The notes: generated from the sequence alone by a model not told the origin. A stretch of 64,000 nt of DNA from Geobacteraceae bacterium (GCA_021286935.1 JAJTBI010000001.1:46114-110113); one strand, 5' to 3'. Counted from the first letter of the stretch, positions 17,148-27,843 are shown. Numbers and translations are program-made.

Positions 17148-19166
17148 GTGGCACAGGTGGTTTTTTCAACTTGGGGTGGAACTGTCGTTGATAACAGAAC
17201 AGTAAGCGGTGAGCCTGTAGCAGCAAGCTACCGCCTGCCGGTGGCTTTTGACGGCCAGCAGCCGTTGCGGGCCATGATGGGCTGGGACGGCATTATCGTT
17301 TTTGACAAGGACGTGGATGTCCCTGCCATGGCAGCTGAATATATGCAGCGGGTACAGACCCTGTTCTGCTGTGGTAAATGTACGCCTGGTAAAAAGGGTA
17401 CCAAGGTGTTGGCTGATCTGCTGCAAAAGGTGCTGAAAGGCGAAGCCAAGCCCGGTGATCTTGATCAGGTGGCTGATCTGAATGCCCTGCTGCAGAACTG
17501 CAAGTGTACCCTCTGTCCAAGCTCAACCAAGCCGGTGCTGGATGCCGTAACCCACTATCGTGCCGACTTCGAGGCGCTCTGTGACGGCAGCCGTCAGCCA
17601 AAGAATGAAAAGTACCTGCATAAAATTACCGCTCCCTGTATGGACAAATGTCCGGCTCACATTGATATCCCCAAGTATGTAGAAGAGATCAAAAATTATC
17701 AGTACAGCGATGCCCTGGCTACGATTCGGGAAAATATGCCGTTGCCGGCTGTTTGTGGCCGGGTCTGTCCGCACCCCTGCGAGACTGCCTGCCGTCGCAA
17801 GAATGTAGATGATTCAGTCAATATCATGGTGCTGAAGCGGACCGCTTCAGATTATGAGTGGATGCATAAGCTGCAGCATCCGGCCAACACCGTGCCGATG
17901 AAGAACAAGACTGTTGGTATTGTTGGCGCCGGCCCTGCCGGACTGGCTGCTGCCTACTATCTGGCCCTGCAAGGCTACCGCAGCACCATCTACGAAACCC
18001 TGCCAGAAGGCTACGGTGGCGGTATGGTTGCCGTGGGTATTCCGGCCTACCGGATGCCGCGCCACCTGCTGCAACGTGATATCGACATCATCCAGTCCAT
18101 GGGGGTTGAGATCGTCTACAACTGCCGCGTTGGACAGGATATTTCTCTGGCTGAACTGAAGCAGAAGCATGATGCGGTATTCCTGGCTCCCGGCGCACAC
18201 CGTTCCAAGCCGATGGGTGTTGAAGGTGAGGATGCTGGTTACAAAGGCTTCCTGAAGGGTGGTATCGACTTCCTGCGTGACGCCTACATGCATCGTCCCA
18301 CCGGTATGGGCAAGAAGGTCGTGGTGGTCGGTGGTGGTAACACCGCCATTGACTGCGTCAGGGTTGCCCTGCGTGAGGGATGCGAGGCATCGTATCTGGT
18401 CTATCGCCGTTCACGTAAGGAGATGCCTGCCGACGTATGGGAAGTTGATGGAGCTGACGAAGAAGGCGTACAGTTTGAGTTCCAGGTACTGCCCACCAAG
18501 ATCATCGCCAATGCCGATAATCAGGTAACCGGCGTTGAGTGTGTGCGGATGGCGCTGGGTGAGCCGGATGCCTCCGGTCGTCGTCGTCCTGAGCCGGTAC
18601 CCGGTTCAGAGTTCATCATTGAGTGCGATACCGTTATCCCGGCCATCGGCCAGGATATGGACCTGAGCTTTATTCCGCCGGATATGGGAATCGACATCAC
18701 CAAATGGAACACCGTGGTCACCAAGTATCTGCCGATCAAGGATGCTGCCGGCAAAGGACTGAACGACAGCATGGGCAATCCGCTGGTACGGACCCTGATG
18801 ACCGACTGTGACGGCGTGTTTGCCGGTGGCGATGCCGAGATCGGTCCGTTGACGGTTGTGGCCTGCGTGGGTAACGCCCACCGCGCTGCCAATGTGATGG
18901 TGCGCTGGATGGAAGAAGGCAAGGCTTATTTGACCGAGCAGGAGATCTTTGAAGATCTGCTGACCTATCTGGGGGTCTACGACAAGAATGAGCCGGTTGC
19001 CTGGCTTGATTCTGCCGACCGCGCCAATCAGAAAGAGGTACATGGCAAGGAGCGGGCCAGCAAGGGTAACTACAGCGAGGTAGAGCTGGGCTTCAGCGAT
19101 TCCACTGCCCAGGAAGAGGCGGACCGCTGCTTAAGATGTTACAGAATGGCAATGGTAGCGCTGTAG
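17148..19166 (+). CDS. sfrB: NADPH-oxidising beta subunit of soluble Fe(III) reductase-type complex
   Basis: 672 residues from the GTG at 17148, chosen because GGAGG (17138-17142) is 5 bases upstream and excludes the GTG at 17142. Domains in order: a NuoF-like 4Fe-4S region (CCGKCTPGKKGTK, then CKCTLC), a glutamate-synthase-type N-terminal Fe-S domain (CMDKCPAHIDIPKY; CGRVCPHPCETACRR), FAD-binding GIVGAGPAGLAAAYYL, a second dinucleotide fold VVVVGGGNTAIDCVR, and a C-terminal CLRC. This architecture matches SfrB, which oxidises NADPH and passes electrons to SfrA. In Geobacter the complex supports NADPH balance and was isolated as a Fe(III) reductase. Followed by sfrA after 34 bp. Confidence 0.88.
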   Translation: MAQVVFSTWGGTVVDNRTVSGEPVAASYRLPVAFDGQQPLRAMMGWDGIIVFDKDVDVPAMAAEYMQRVQTLFCCGKCTPGKKGTKVLADLLQKVLKGEAKPGDLDQVADLNALLQNCKCTLCPSSTKPVLDAVTHYRADFEALCDGSRQPKNEKYLHKITAPCMDKCPAHIDIPKYVEEIKNYQYSDALATIRENMPLPAVCGRVCPHPCETACRRKNVDDSVNIMVLKRTASDYEWMHKLQHPANTVPMKNKTVGIVGAGPAGLAAAYYLALQGYRSTIYETLPEGYGGGMVAVGIPAYRMPRHLLQRDIDIIQSMGVEIVYNCRVGQDISLAELKQKHDAVFLAPGAHRSKPMGVEGEDAGYKGFLKGGIDFLRDAYMHRPTGMGKKVVVVGGGNTAIDCVRVALREGCEASYLVYRRSRKEMPADVWEVDGADEEGVQFEFQVLPTKIIANADNQVTGVECVRMALGEPDASGRRRPEPVPGSEFIIECDTVIPAIGQDMDLSFIPPDMGIDITKWNTVVTKYLPIKDAAGKGLNDSMGNPLVRTLMTDCDGVFAGGDAEIGPLTVVACVGNAHRAANVMVRWMEEGKAYLTEQEIFEDLLTYLGVYDKNEPVAWLDSADRANQKEVHGKERASKGNYSEVELGFSDSTAQEEADRCLRCYRMAMVAL

Positions 19167-19200
19167 AACAAAAACTTAAATTCAGCATAGGATACAAGCA

Positions 19201-21627
19201 ATGGCACACACTGAATGCTGCGATACAAATAAGACGATCACCCTGACCATCGACGGACAGGATGTGCAGGTTCCGGCCGGAACCACCATCCTGGATGCTG
19301 CAAAGAAGCTGGGTATCTCTATCCCGACACTTTGCTACCTGGAGAAGATCTCCACCACCGGCGCCTGCCGTGTCTGTGCCGTGCATGTGGAAGGGGTTGA
19401 CCGTCCCATGACCGCCTGCAACACCCCGGTCAAGGAAGGTATCAAGGTAACTACCCAGTCTCCTGAACTGGAGCAGATCCGCAAGAAGACCATGGAGCTG
19501 ATGCTGGTCAACCACCCGCTGGATTGCCCGGTCTGTGATGCTGCCGGTGAATGTGACCTGCAGGACACCTGCTATGGTCTGAGTGTAGCAAAACAGGAGT
19601 ATGCGGCTGATCTTGATCGTCTGCAGATTCGTTATGACTGGTCCCTGCTGGAGAGCGATCCCAACCGCTGTATCCTGTGTGAAAAATGCGTCAAGGTCTG
19701 CCGTGAGATCACTGGACCTGCAGCCATTCAGACCGTATCCCGTGGTGACCGTGCCCTGATTGATACGGTTAGCGGCAAGCCACTGGATTGCGATTTCTGC
19801 GGCAACTGTATTGCTGCCTGCCCCACCGGTACCCTGATCAGCAAGCCGTTCAAATTTGCCGGCCGTCCCTGGAGCTTTGAGGTCAAAAACGGCATCTGCG
19901 GTTTCTGCTCCTCCGGCTGCCAGATAGAATACCATGTCAAGGATGGCAAGGTTGCCCGGGTTACCAGCGATGACAGTACCTATAACAATGGTAACCTCTG
20001 CATCAACGGTCGTTTCGGCTACAGCGCCTTCAATGCGCCTGAGCGCCTTACCCAACCGCTGGTCAAAGGTGTTGATGGTCAGCAGAAACCTGCCACTTGG
20101 GATGCTGCACTTGCTACCGCAGTATCAGCCACCAAGGAGATCATTGCCAAGTACGGTGCTGCAAGTGTGGCCGGTATCGCATCACCCCGCGTCACCAATG
20201 AAGAGAACTTCCTGTTTGCCAAGCTGATCAAGGAAGCCGTCGGATCAGCTAACCTGGATTCAGAGGCACGCCTCGGCTATGCCCAGGCCCAGGAACTGCA
20301 GGCAAAGATGATCGGTATGACCGGTGCCACCAAACCGATGGATGCCTTGGAACAGGCAGGCTGCATTATCGTGCTCGGCTCCGACCTCAAAGGAGAATCG
20401 GCAGGCTTTGCGTATCGGGTTATTAAGGCGGCTACCAAGCGGGATGCCAAGTTAATTACGGCTTCAGCACAGCCAATTACGTTGGACAAGTTCAGCAATA
20501 GCAAACTACGCTACAAGGCCGGTTCTGAAGGGTTTGTTGCACTGGGTCTGGCCAAGGCCGCTATTAACCAGGGTAAGGCTGCTGCAGCTGAAGGACTGGA
20601 CAGCTTCAAGCAGGCTGTTGACGCCGTCAGTTTTGACCAGATTCAGGCCGCTACCGGTCTGGGTGAGCCTGCCTTCAATGATGCCGTATCCTTTATCAAC
20701 GGTCAGGTAGCGGTAATCTATGGCTATGAATTTATACGCAGTTCAGATGCAGCGGCGGCGGTTGCCGGAGCCCTGAACCTGGCCATTCTCACCGCTGCTG
20801 ATCTCTATCCTATGGACGAGAAGAATAACACCCAGGGGATGCTGGATATGGGTGTAGCGCCAGGCAATGGTGGCAAGGATCTGTTTGGCATTATTGATGG
20901 TATTGAAAAGGGTGAGATCCGTTGTCTGTATGTCATGGGCAGTGACCTGCTGCAACTACCTAACCGGAACAAGGTAGCCGCTGCACTGCAGAAGCTGGAG
21001 TGTCTGGTTGTGTTGGATCTGTTCCCAACCGCCACCGCACAACTTGCCCATGTTGTGTTACCCGCAGCAACGGCTGCTGAAAAGGCAGGCTCCTTTACCA
21101 CTACTGACAACCGTACCCAGAGCTTTACTGCTGCGGCATCAGCGCCGGGTGAGGCACGACCTGATCTGGTGATTCTGGGGGACCTGTATGCACGTCTTGT
21201 CGGCGGTGCAATTCCTTCGCTGGCTGCATTGCAGCAGGAGATCAAGCCGGTTGCCAAAAAGAAGCTGGAGCGTCCGGCATTGGCCTTCAGTGCCCCGCAA
21301 GCCCATGCTGCCGGCTCTATGACCCTGCTGATTACACCGGTGCTGCGTCACAACGGTTCATATACCAGTTGGTCTGCCAACAACCTGTCGGTGGCCGCTG
21401 AGACGGTGGTCAGAATCGGTTCTGCTGATGCTACCCGTCTGGGGGTAAAAGATTCCGACAGGCTGACTATCTCTGCCAATGGTGCTTCAGTAACCCTGCC
21501 GGTTAAGGTTGTAGACACGATTCCTGCCGGGTTGATCGTTGCTCCGACGCATTTCCCTGCTGCCGGTATTACTGCTCTGCAGACAAAAGCAGCTGTCAGC
21601 TTGACGGTAACCATCGCCAAAGGCTAG
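19201..21627 (+). CDS. sfrA: NuoG-like molybdopterin-type alpha subunit of soluble Fe(III) reductase complex
   Basis: 808 residues. Domains in order: a 2Fe-2S ferredoxin domain (Cys45, Cys56, Cys59, Cys73), the NuoG His-Cys segment (NHPLDCPVCDAAGECDLQD), two 4Fe-4S motifs (CILCEKCVKVC and CDFCGNCIAACP), then a molybdopterin oxidoreductase Fe4S4 domain (CGFCSSGCQIEYHV) and the large molybdopterin fold through to the C-terminal beta-barrel. Length and order match SfrA of Geobacter (about 87 kDa). Whether it binds molybdenum or tungsten is unclear. It receives electrons from SfrB. A terminator follows at 21657-21687. Confidence 0.88.
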   Translation: MAHTECCDTNKTITLTIDGQDVQVPAGTTILDAAKKLGISIPTLCYLEKISTTGACRVCAVHVEGVDRPMTACNTPVKEGIKVTTQSPELEQIRKKTMELMLVNHPLDCPVCDAAGECDLQDTCYGLSVAKQEYAADLDRLQIRYDWSLLESDPNRCILCEKCVKVCREITGPAAIQTVSRGDRALIDTVSGKPLDCDFCGNCIAACPTGTLISKPFKFAGRPWSFEVKNGICGFCSSGCQIEYHVKDGKVARVTSDDSTYNNGNLCINGRFGYSAFNAPERLTQPLVKGVDGQQKPATWDAALATAVSATKEIIAKYGAASVAGIASPRVTNEENFLFAKLIKEAVGSANLDSEARLGYAQAQELQAKMIGMTGATKPMDALEQAGCIIVLGSDLKGESAGFAYRVIKAATKRDAKLITASAQPITLDKFSNSKLRYKAGSEGFVALGLAKAAINQGKAAAAEGLDSFKQAVDAVSFDQIQAATGLGEPAFNDAVSFINGQVAVIYGYEFIRSSDAAAAVAGALNLAILTAADLYPMDEKNNTQGMLDMGVAPGNGGKDLFGIIDGIEKGEIRCLYVMGSDLLQLPNRNKVAAALQKLECLVVLDLFPTATAQLAHVVLPAATAAEKAGSFTTTDNRTQSFTAAASAPGEARPDLVILGDLYARLVGGAIPSLAALQQEIKPVAKKKLERPALAFSAPQAHAAGSMTLLITPVLRHNGSYTSWSANNLSVAAETVVRIGSADATRLGVKDSDRLTISANGASVTLPVKVVDTIPAGLIVAPTHFPAAGITALQTKAAVSLTVTIAKG

Positions 21628-21656
21628 TCAAGCAGTTTCGACCGTGGTATTTTCAA

Positions 21657-21687
21657 GGCGTCGCATGTTGCATGCGGCGCCTTTTTT
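21657..21687 (+). terminator. Intrinsic terminator behind sfrA
   Basis: An 11-bp stem with one G-T pair (21657-21667 with 21671-21681) closes a TTG loop and is followed by T6. It ends the sfrBA transcript, but the next gene starts only 18 bp later, so readthrough may supply the radical SAM gene. Confidence 0.85.
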
Positions 21688-21704
21688 ATTGAGGTGACAA
21701 ACGA

Positions 21705-23336
21705 GTGAACTGGCAGATTCAGCAGATACTGCGGCGCAGGCGCGCAGCAGAAACGGGAGCGATTCCGGCTGGACGTGGAGGTGCGCTTTCGATCTGTCTG
21801 GTCTACCCTAATCACTACTCGGTAGCCATGAGCAGTCTGGGGTTCCAGGCGGTCTACAAGCTGTTTAATGATCAACCTGACCTGGTCTGTGAACGTGCAT
21901 TTCTGCCAGATCGGGAAGAACTTGCCCTCTATGAAAAATCCGGTGATACGTTGGTCTCGTTTGAGAATGAACGTCCCTTGTCTGATTTTGACCTGATCGC
22001 CTTTTCCGTCTCCTTTGAACCTGATTTTATCAGCATCCCCCGAATTCTCAGGCTGGCACGTATGCGTGAACTTGCTGCGGAACGTGGCGATGCCGAGCCC
22101 TTGGTGCTGGCCGGTGGTGCAGCCTTTTTCATCAATCCTGAGCCGATAGCTGATTGTATTGATCTGATAGCAGTGGGCGAGGGGGAGACCCTGATACCGG
22201 CGTTAGCTGCTTTTCTGGTTCAGCAGCAGCATGTAGAGCGTCAGGAGTTGCTCCAGCGTGCTGCATCTTTGCCCGGCATTTACGTGCCCTCCCTGTCATC
22301 TGGGAGCCCGATTGCTCGGGTATGTGCCTCCAAAGAGTCTCCTCCCTCCTGCTCTGTTGTGCTGACTGATGAAACAGAATTTGGCAACATGTATCTGGTG
22401 GAGGTGAGCCGTGGTTGCCCACGGGGGTGCCGTTTCTGCGCTGCAGGATTCGTGTATCAGCCATTTCGTCAGCAACCTTTGGACTCACTCAAGTCTGCTG
22501 TGCTTGAAGGGCTTCAACATCGTAAGACTATCGGTCTGGTTGGCGCTGCCGTGTCTGACCACCGTGATATTGAGAGTCTCTGTGAGTTTGTCGTTGAACA
22601 GGGCGGTTCGCCCTCTCTGTCGTCTCTGCGGGTGGACCGGCTGACTCCACATTTGCTTGATCTGCTGGCAAAATCAGGCCATCGCACCATCTCTCTGGCA
22701 CCAGAGGGTGGTTCACAGCGGATGCGTGACATGATCCGGAAGAATCTGACCGATGAGCAGATTCTTGATGCTGCAGAGGAGGTTGCCCGTGCTGGTATTC
22801 TGAATCTGCGCCTGTATTTTATTATTGGTCTGCCAGGTGAAACTGATGAAGATCTGGAAGCGATGGTACATCTTACCGCTGCGATTAAGGATCGTGTGCT
22901 TGAACAGGCCCGTGCTCACAAAAGGCTGGGAGAAATCACGCTGTCGGTGAATCCGTTTATTCCCAAACCGTTTACGCCGTTGCAATGGGCAGGCATGTGT
23001 CCGCTGGATGAGCTGAAGCGTAAGGTGGCCTGGCTTGAAAAACAGATCCGCCCTCTGGCCAATGTCAGGTTGAAGGTGGAAGAGCTGCAGGGTTGCGTTC
23101 TGCAGGCGCTGCTTTCAAGGGGGGGGCGCGAACTGACGCCGTTGATACGCAAGATGGCCGAAGGGTTGAATTTGAAAAAGGCGGCCAAGGTCTGCAGTGT
23201 CAATGTGGAGAGTGCTGTGACCACAATGCTTCCCGTGGATGCTAATTCACCTTGGAGTGTAGTTCATTCTGCAGATTCAGGCAGGCTTGAGGCTGAATAT
23301 CGCACAGCAATGCAGGTGATCGGAGTGAGTGTATGA
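21705..23336 (+). CDS. Radical SAM protein with N-terminal B12-binding-like domain
   Basis: 543 residues, starting at GTG 21705 with GAGGTGA about 7 bases upstream. The N-terminal 200 residues resemble the cobalamin-binding Rossmann domain of B12-radical SAM enzymes (SICLVYPNHYSVAMSSLGFQ, AVGEGE). The radical SAM cluster is Cys238, Cys242 and Cys245 (CPRGCRFC), followed by the Gly-rich and APEGG motifs. The C-terminal half contains NPFIPKPFTPLQW. The reaction is unknown. It overlaps the next small gene by 4 bp (ATGA), so the two probably work together. Related proteins occur throughout Geobacter. Confidence 0.85.
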   Translation: MNWQIQQILRRRRAAETGAIPAGRGGALSICLVYPNHYSVAMSSLGFQAVYKLFNDQPDLVCERAFLPDREELALYEKSGDTLVSFENERPLSDFDLIAFSVSFEPDFISIPRILRLARMRELAAERGDAEPLVLAGGAAFFINPEPIADCIDLIAVGEGETLIPALAAFLVQQQHVERQELLQRAASLPGIYVPSLSSGSPIARVCASKESPPSCSVVLTDETEFGNMYLVEVSRGCPRGCRFCAAGFVYQPFRQQPLDSLKSAVLEGLQHRKTIGLVGAAVSDHRDIESLCEFVVEQGGSPSLSSLRVDRLTPHLLDLLAKSGHRTISLAPEGGSQRMRDMIRKNLTDEQILDAAEEVARAGILNLRLYFIIGLPGETDEDLEAMVHLTAAIKDRVLEQARAHKRLGEITLSVNPFIPKPFTPLQWAGMCPLDELKRKVAWLEKQIRPLANVRLKVEELQGCVLQALLSRGGRELTPLIRKMAEGLNLKKAAKVCSVNVESAVTTMLPVDANSPWSVVHSADSGRLEAEYRTAMQVIGVSV

Positions 23337-23515
23337 AACAGTGTAGTATCTGTGGTGCAGAGTATGATGAAAACGCCGAACTATCATCGGTGTTTCATGA
23401 AGCCGGTGAATGGTTAGCCGAGGAGGTCTGGAAGGACGGCGGAGAACTCTGCCCTCGGTGTCTTGAGAACCGAGCACAGCTGGCTATGATGTATGCCCAT
23501 GATTGTAACCAATAA
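23333..23515 (+). CDS. Small four-cysteine (zinc-finger-like) protein
   Basis: 60 residues. Cys4, Cys7 (CSIC) and Cys40, Cys43 (CPRC) form a likely zinc site. The middle is acidic and helical. It starts with an ATGA overlap with the radical SAM gene, which supports translation and a shared role. No known family was recognised. The terminator at 23514-23544 directly follows its stop. Confidence 0.72.
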   Translation: MKQCSICGAEYDENAELSSVFHEAGEWLAEEVWKDGGELCPRCLENRAQLAMMYAHDCNQ

Positions 23516-23544
23516 AAACGGCCTCCGATTCGGAGGCCGTTTTT
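23514..23544. terminator. Bidirectional terminator between the radical SAM unit and ftsZ
   Basis: A long GC-rich stem, AAAACGGCCTCCG with CGGAGGCCGTTTTT around a 3-nt loop, has T and A runs on opposite sides. It can serve the plus-strand small gene and the end of the minus-strand dcw cluster (ftsZ stop at 23568). Confidence 0.9.
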
Positions 23545-23567
23545 ATTGGCAGTAGGAACGCCAAACT

Positions 23568-24734
23568 TTAGTCTACTGACTTTCTCAGAAAGGTGGGGAT
23601 GTCATAGGCATCCTCATCATCAAAGGAAATTGAACCAACGTGGCGGGTCGGCCGGGGGCCATCTGCCTTCTGGCGCTGATCGCGAATAAAGGTTGGCGTA
23701 TCAATACTCACAACAGTGTTGGGTTTTGCAACAGCGGCAATGCTACTGAAGCTGCGGTTGCGCTCAGTTTCGCCGAACTTGTCGCCAAAACCGGTCACAA
23801 TGGCCGTTACCTTAATGGTCTCACCCAAGGTTTCATCAATCACCACACCGATGATGATGTTGGCGTCTTCATGGACTTTCTCGTGGACGGTCTTGTTAAC
23901 CGCATCGAAATCATCCATGGTCATACTGGAGGAGCCGGTGATGTTAACCAGCACCCCTTTAGCGCCGGAGACGTCAATGTCTTCAAGCAGTGGCGAGGAG
24001 ATCGCCTTGACAGCCGCCTCAACAGCCCGGTTGTCGCCTTCCGCAATACCGATACCCATCATGGCCATGCCGCGTTCGCTCATGATCGCCTTGACGTCGG
24101 CAAAGTCAACGTTGATGAAGCCGGAGGTGGTAATCAGGTCTGAAATGCCCTGCACGGCCTGGCGGAGAACATCGTCGGCAGGTTTAAAGGCATCAAGGAT
24201 ACCAAGTGAGCGGGGGGCAATACTGATCAGGCGATCATTGGGGATGATGATCAGCGAGTCAACATGCTGCTTCAGGGCGCGAACCCCTTCATCAGCCTTG
24301 GCCATCCGTTGCTTGCCCTCGCGGGAGAAGGGCTTGGTGACAATACCAACCGTAAGTGCGCCGGCTTCACGGGCTGCCTCAGCGATGACCGGGGCTGCAC
24401 CGGTGCCGGTACCGCCGCCCATGCCGGCAGCGATGAAGATCATGTCGGCACCCTTCAGCATATCAACCAGCTTATCTTTATCTTCCAGGGCAGCATCGCG
24501 ACCCACATTGGGGTTTGCGCCTGCGCCAAGACCTTTTGTCAGTTGACCACCCAACTGCACCTTAACCGGTGCTTTTGAAGAGCGAAGGGCTTGAGCATCA
24601 GTGTTGGCAACAATGAATTCTACCTTGTTCATGCCACTGGCAACCATGGTGTTAACGGCATTGCCGCCGCCGCCACCCACACCAATGACCTTGATGACCG
24701 CACTCTGCTCAATGGTCTCATCAAATTCGAACAT
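23568..24734 (-). CDS. ftsZ: Cell division protein FtsZ
   Basis: 388 residues from the ATG at 24734, behind GGGGGAG; the upstream in-frame ATG at 24758 is not favoured. The tubulin-like GTPase assembles the division ring. The nucleotide-binding signature [11 protein letters not shown] and the N-terminal [12 protein letters not shown] are present, as is the T7 synergy loop region [11 protein letters not shown]. The C-terminal peptide [11 protein letters not shown] is the conserved tail that binds FtsA and other partners. Last gene of the dcw cluster. Confidence 0.98.
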   Translation of the reverse strand: MFEFDETIEQSAVIKVIGVGGGGGNAVNTMVASGMNKVEFIVANTDAQALRSSKAPVKVQLGGQLTKGLGAGANPNVGRDAALEDKDKLVDMLKGADMIFIAAGMGGGTGTGAAPVIAEAAREAGALTVGIVTKPFSREGKQRMAKADEGVRALKQHVDSLIIIPNDRLISIAPRSLGILDAFKPADDVLRQAVQGISDLITTSGFINVDFADVKAIMSERGMAMMGIGIAEGDNRAVEAAVKAISSPLLEDIDVSGAKGVLVNITGSSSMTMDDFDAVNKTVHEKVHEDANIIIGVVIDETLGETIKVTAIVTGFGDKFGETERNRSFSSIAAVAKPNTVVSIDTPTFIRDQRQKADGPRPTRHVGSISFDDEDAYDIPTFLRKSVD

Positions 24735-24816
24735 CCGCTCCCCCTTGTCTAGAGTCAATATAAGTTGTCAGGGCTGCCTCAAAACTGGTGCGTTCCCTAT
24801 GTTTCGAAGATCGTCT

Positions 24817-26052
24817 TTAGAAAAATTCTTTGAACCAGCTCTTCATCCGCCGGGTGGTGGTGTTAAAGATACTGTCTTCTGATTTTGTTACCGGAAATTC
24901 CCGTGGGCCCTGATTACGGCTGCCGTACACGATAAGTCCGACACCTGTGGAGTAAACCGGTGAATTTACTACGTCGGTAAGCCCACCAATCTTCTGTGGC
25001 AGGCCGCGCCGAACAGGGAGATTGAAGATCTGCTCAGCCAGCTCAGGCATCCCCTCAAGTATACTCGATCCACCGGTAATTACAACCCCGGATGCAATGG
25101 AGTCTTCCAGTCCTGATTTGATAATTTCACGATTCACCAGTGAAAACAGCTCTTCAACGCGGGGACCTAAAATTTCACATAATACATTTCTGGACAGCTC
25201 CCGCGGTTTGCGGCCGCCAACGCTGGGAACCTCGATTTTTTCATCCTTGCCCACCAGGGCTGACAGGCAGCAGCCTTGGTTGCGCTTGATCTTCTCGGCT
25301 TCAGCAAACGGTGTACGCAGGCCTACGGCAATGTCATTGGTCAGTTGGTTGCCGCCAAGGGAGATGACCGAGGTGTACTTGATGGCGCCATCGCAGAAGA
25401 TGGCGATATCAGTGGTGCCGCCGCCGATATCCACCAGGCAGACCCCCAGTTCTTTTTCATCTGCAGAAAGTACCGCTTCAGAGGATGCCAACTGCTCAAG
25501 CACAATATCGGCAACATCAAGACCGGCCCGATTACACGATTTAACGATATTCTGAGCGCTGGCCACTGCGCCGGTAACGATATGCACCTTTGCTTCAAGG
25601 CGGACACCGCTCATGCCCAGCGGTTCACGGATACCGTCCTGCTCATCAATGATGAACTCCTGGGGCAGGATGTGGATTACTTCACGATCCATCGGGATGG
25701 CGATCGCCTTGGCAGCGTCAATCACCCGCTTGACATCTTCCTGTGAAACCTCGCGGTTCTTGATGGCGATCACACCCTGGGAGTTGATCCCCTTTATATG
25801 GCCACCTGCTATACCGGCGTAGACCGACTTGATCTCGCACCCGGCCATCAGTTCGGCTTCTTCTATCGCCTTTTTGATTGAGGTAACCGTACTTTCAATG
25901 TTGATGACAACACCCTTGCGCAGGCCGCTGGAAGGGCTGGTGCCGATGCCGACGATTTCAATGCCGTCTTCTGTATGGTTGCCAACAATGGCACAGATCT
26001 TGGTTGTGCCGATATCAAGCCCAACGATCAGGTTATCTCTTCTGGCGGACAT
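24817..26052 (-). CDS. ftsA: Cell division protein FtsA
   Basis: 411 residues. Actin-like ATPase that tethers FtsZ to the membrane. VGLDIGTTKICAIVGN is the phosphate 1 motif, ICLVDIGGGTTDIA-type sequence gives phosphate 2, and VVITGGSSILEGMPELAEQ is the adenosine motif. The last residues RRMKSWFKEFF form the amphipathic membrane-binding helix. It lies 34 bp behind ftsQ. Confidence 0.97.
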   Translation of the reverse strand: MSARRDNLIVGLDIGTTKICAIVGNHTEDGIEIVGIGTSPSSGLRKGVVINIESTVTSIKKAIEEAELMAGCEIKSVYAGIAGGHIKGINSQGVIAIKNREVSQEDVKRVIDAAKAIAIPMDREVIHILPQEFIIDEQDGIREPLGMSGVRLEAKVHIVTGAVASAQNIVKSCNRAGLDVADIVLEQLASSEAVLSADEKELGVCLVDIGGGTTDIAIFCDGAIKYTSVISLGGNQLTNDIAVGLRTPFAEAEKIKRNQGCCLSALVGKDEKIEVPSVGGRKPRELSRNVLCEILGPRVEELFSLVNREIIKSGLEDSIASGVVITGGSSILEGMPELAEQIFNLPVRRGLPQKIGGLTDVVNSPVYSTGVGLIVYGSRNQGPREFPVTKSEDSIFNTTTRRMKSWFKEFF

Positions 26053-26086
26053 ATTATTCCTCCCCTTAAGGCATTGAACAAGCGGT

Positions 26087-26920
26087 TCAACCCTTTTTAA
26101 CTACGATCCGGTCGCTATAGTCCAGGTCAATATACTGCAGCCCCGGCTGGTGTGTCATCAGATTCTGGTAAATACGTGCAAATCGCTGCAGTTTCTTGTC
26201 GAAGTCATCGGTTCCGATCTTTACAGGCAGGGCACCGGCAGTAGTGTACAGGGTAAAACCGTGGCCCCTATCGTAATGAATCTCCGACACATCCGCAAGG
26301 ATAAATGAACCATGTTGTTTGAGTGCTTCAATCAGATTACATGCGGTTTTCAAAGCTTCTTTGGTGGTTGCTGGATCATTGCTTAGATCATCTTCAGCAA
26401 TGCCGGATACCACGGGGAAATCGAGGCTGTCTCCAAAGCTTAATGGCTTGAATGGCTCACCCTTGTCATCCAGATAATAGAGGAGCCCCATGTTAATGAC
26501 TGCCACCGGTTGACGTTCGCTGATGCTGACGGCAATGGTACCGGGGAAAAAACGCTGTACCCGTACTGAGGCGACCCAGGGGTTGGATGACACCTGCTGA
26601 CCGATGCTCTTCAGGCGAAGCGCCAATAGGTTCTGACCAGGAGCAACGCCGGTCAGGGCGATAATTTCTTCATGGGTCAGCCGTTTAGTGCCGCGCACTT
26701 CGACCTTCTGCACCGGAAATGGCGTTGTCTGCATTAAAGCGTGGATTGAGGCTGCAAGCAATCCACCTGCAAGCAGCACTAACCCTGCACGACTGCCGAC
26801 CCTGATTAAAGGCAGCAGGTATTTGCGCAGGTCAACCGGTTCTTTCTTGACCTTGAGCCTGTTCGACGCCACCTTTTTGTTTTTTGGGGGGCTGCCGATA
26901 TGTCGCAGGTCCGTCATCAT
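26087..26920 (-). CDS. ftsQ: Cell division protein FtsQ/DivIB
   Basis: 277 residues. A basic cytoplasmic N-terminus is followed by one membrane helix (about residues 48-65), a POTRA domain ([49 protein letters not shown]) and the FtsQ beta domain. It links FtsB/FtsL to the divisome. It overlaps ddl by 4 bp. Confidence 0.95.
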   Translation of the reverse strand: MMTDLRHIGSPPKNKKVASNRLKVKKEPVDLRKYLLPLIRVGSRAGLVLLAGGLLAASIHALMQTTPFPVQKVEVRGTKRLTHEEIIALTGVAPGQNLLALRLKSIGQQVSSNPWVASVRVQRFFPGTIAVSISERQPVAVINMGLLYYLDDKGEPFKPLSFGDSLDFPVVSGIAEDDLSNDPATTKEALKTACNLIEALKQHGSFILADVSEIHYDRGHGFTLYTTAGALPVKIGTDDFDKKLQRFARIYQNLMTHQPGLQYIDLDYSDRIVVKKG

Positions 26921-27843
26921 GCCGCTTGATTCACTTTCGTACGAGCAGACCGCAAGATCCGTTCAACCAGTTCGGCAAAAGAAAGGCCAGCACCTTTTTG
27001 GGCGATTTCAGGTAACAGTGACAGGGCGGTCATGCCCGGCAGGGTGTTCACCTCCAGCAGGTAGCAGTCGCCTGTTTCGGTTACCAGAAAGTCAACCCGG
27101 CAGTAGCCATCACAGCCCAGTGCCTGGTGTGCCTTCAGGCCCTGCTGCTGTACTTTTTCATACAGGGCAGCATCCAGCCTTGCTGGGAAAAAATGCTCAG
27201 CCATACCGTCGCTGTACTTGGCCTCAAAATCGTAGAACTCTTTCTTGGGAACGATCTCAATGGCGCCAATCGGTTGGTTATCCAGAATCCCGACCTGTAC
27301 CTCCTTGCCCTTGATATATTGCTCGACCAGTACTATTTCGTCGTAGTGAAAGGCGTCATCTAGTGCTGCCTGCAGCTCTTCGGGCTTTTTGACGATTGAG
27401 ACGCCGACAGAGGAACCTTCCTGTACCGGCTTAACCACGGCAGGCAGACCAAAGGGAAGGTTTTCTGCACTACAGGTTTCCCCGCGACGTAACGCAATAT
27501 AAGGGGTGATGGTCAGCCCGGCAGCAGCAAAGGCCTGTTTACTGTACAGCTTATGCATCGCCAGGGCACTGGCCAGGACACCGGAGCCGGTGTACGGTAT
27601 CTGCATCAGTTCCAGCAGCCCCTGAATACAGCCATCTTCGCCGTAACGGCCATGCAGTGCAATAAAGGCTACTTCTGTTTTTTCATCTTTCAGGATGTTT
27701 GCCACTTCATTGCGCACATCAATGGCGGTGCTGTCATACCCCAATGCCAAGAGTGCCTGATGAACCGCCAGACCACTTTTGAGCGACACATCCCGCTCAG
27801 CTGAAAGTCCTCCCATCAGTACGCCGATCTTTTTAGCCTTCAT
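26917..27843 (-). CDS. ddl: D-alanine-D-alanine ligase
   Basis: 308 residues, a normal length for Ddl[19 protein letters not shown] at the start, [33 protein letters not shown] and [17 protein letters not shown] are the ATP-grasp and D-Ala binding motifs. It makes D-Ala-D-Ala for MurF. It overlaps murB by 4 bp and ftsQ by 4 bp. Confidence 0.97.
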   Translation of the reverse strand: MKAKKIGVLMGGLSAERDVSLKSGLAVHQALLALGYDSTAIDVRNEVANILKDEKTEVAFIALHGRYGEDGCIQGLLELMQIPYTGSGVLASALAMHKLYSKQAFAAAGLTITPYIALRRGETCSAENLPFGLPAVVKPVQEGSSVGVSIVKKPEELQAALDDAFHYDEIVLVEQYIKGKEVQVGILDNQPIGAIEIVPKKEFYDFEAKYSDGMAEHFFPARLDAALYEKVQQQGLKAHQALGCDGYCRVDFLVTETGDCYLLEVNTLPGMTALSLLPEIAQKGAGLSFAELVERILRSARTKVNQAA

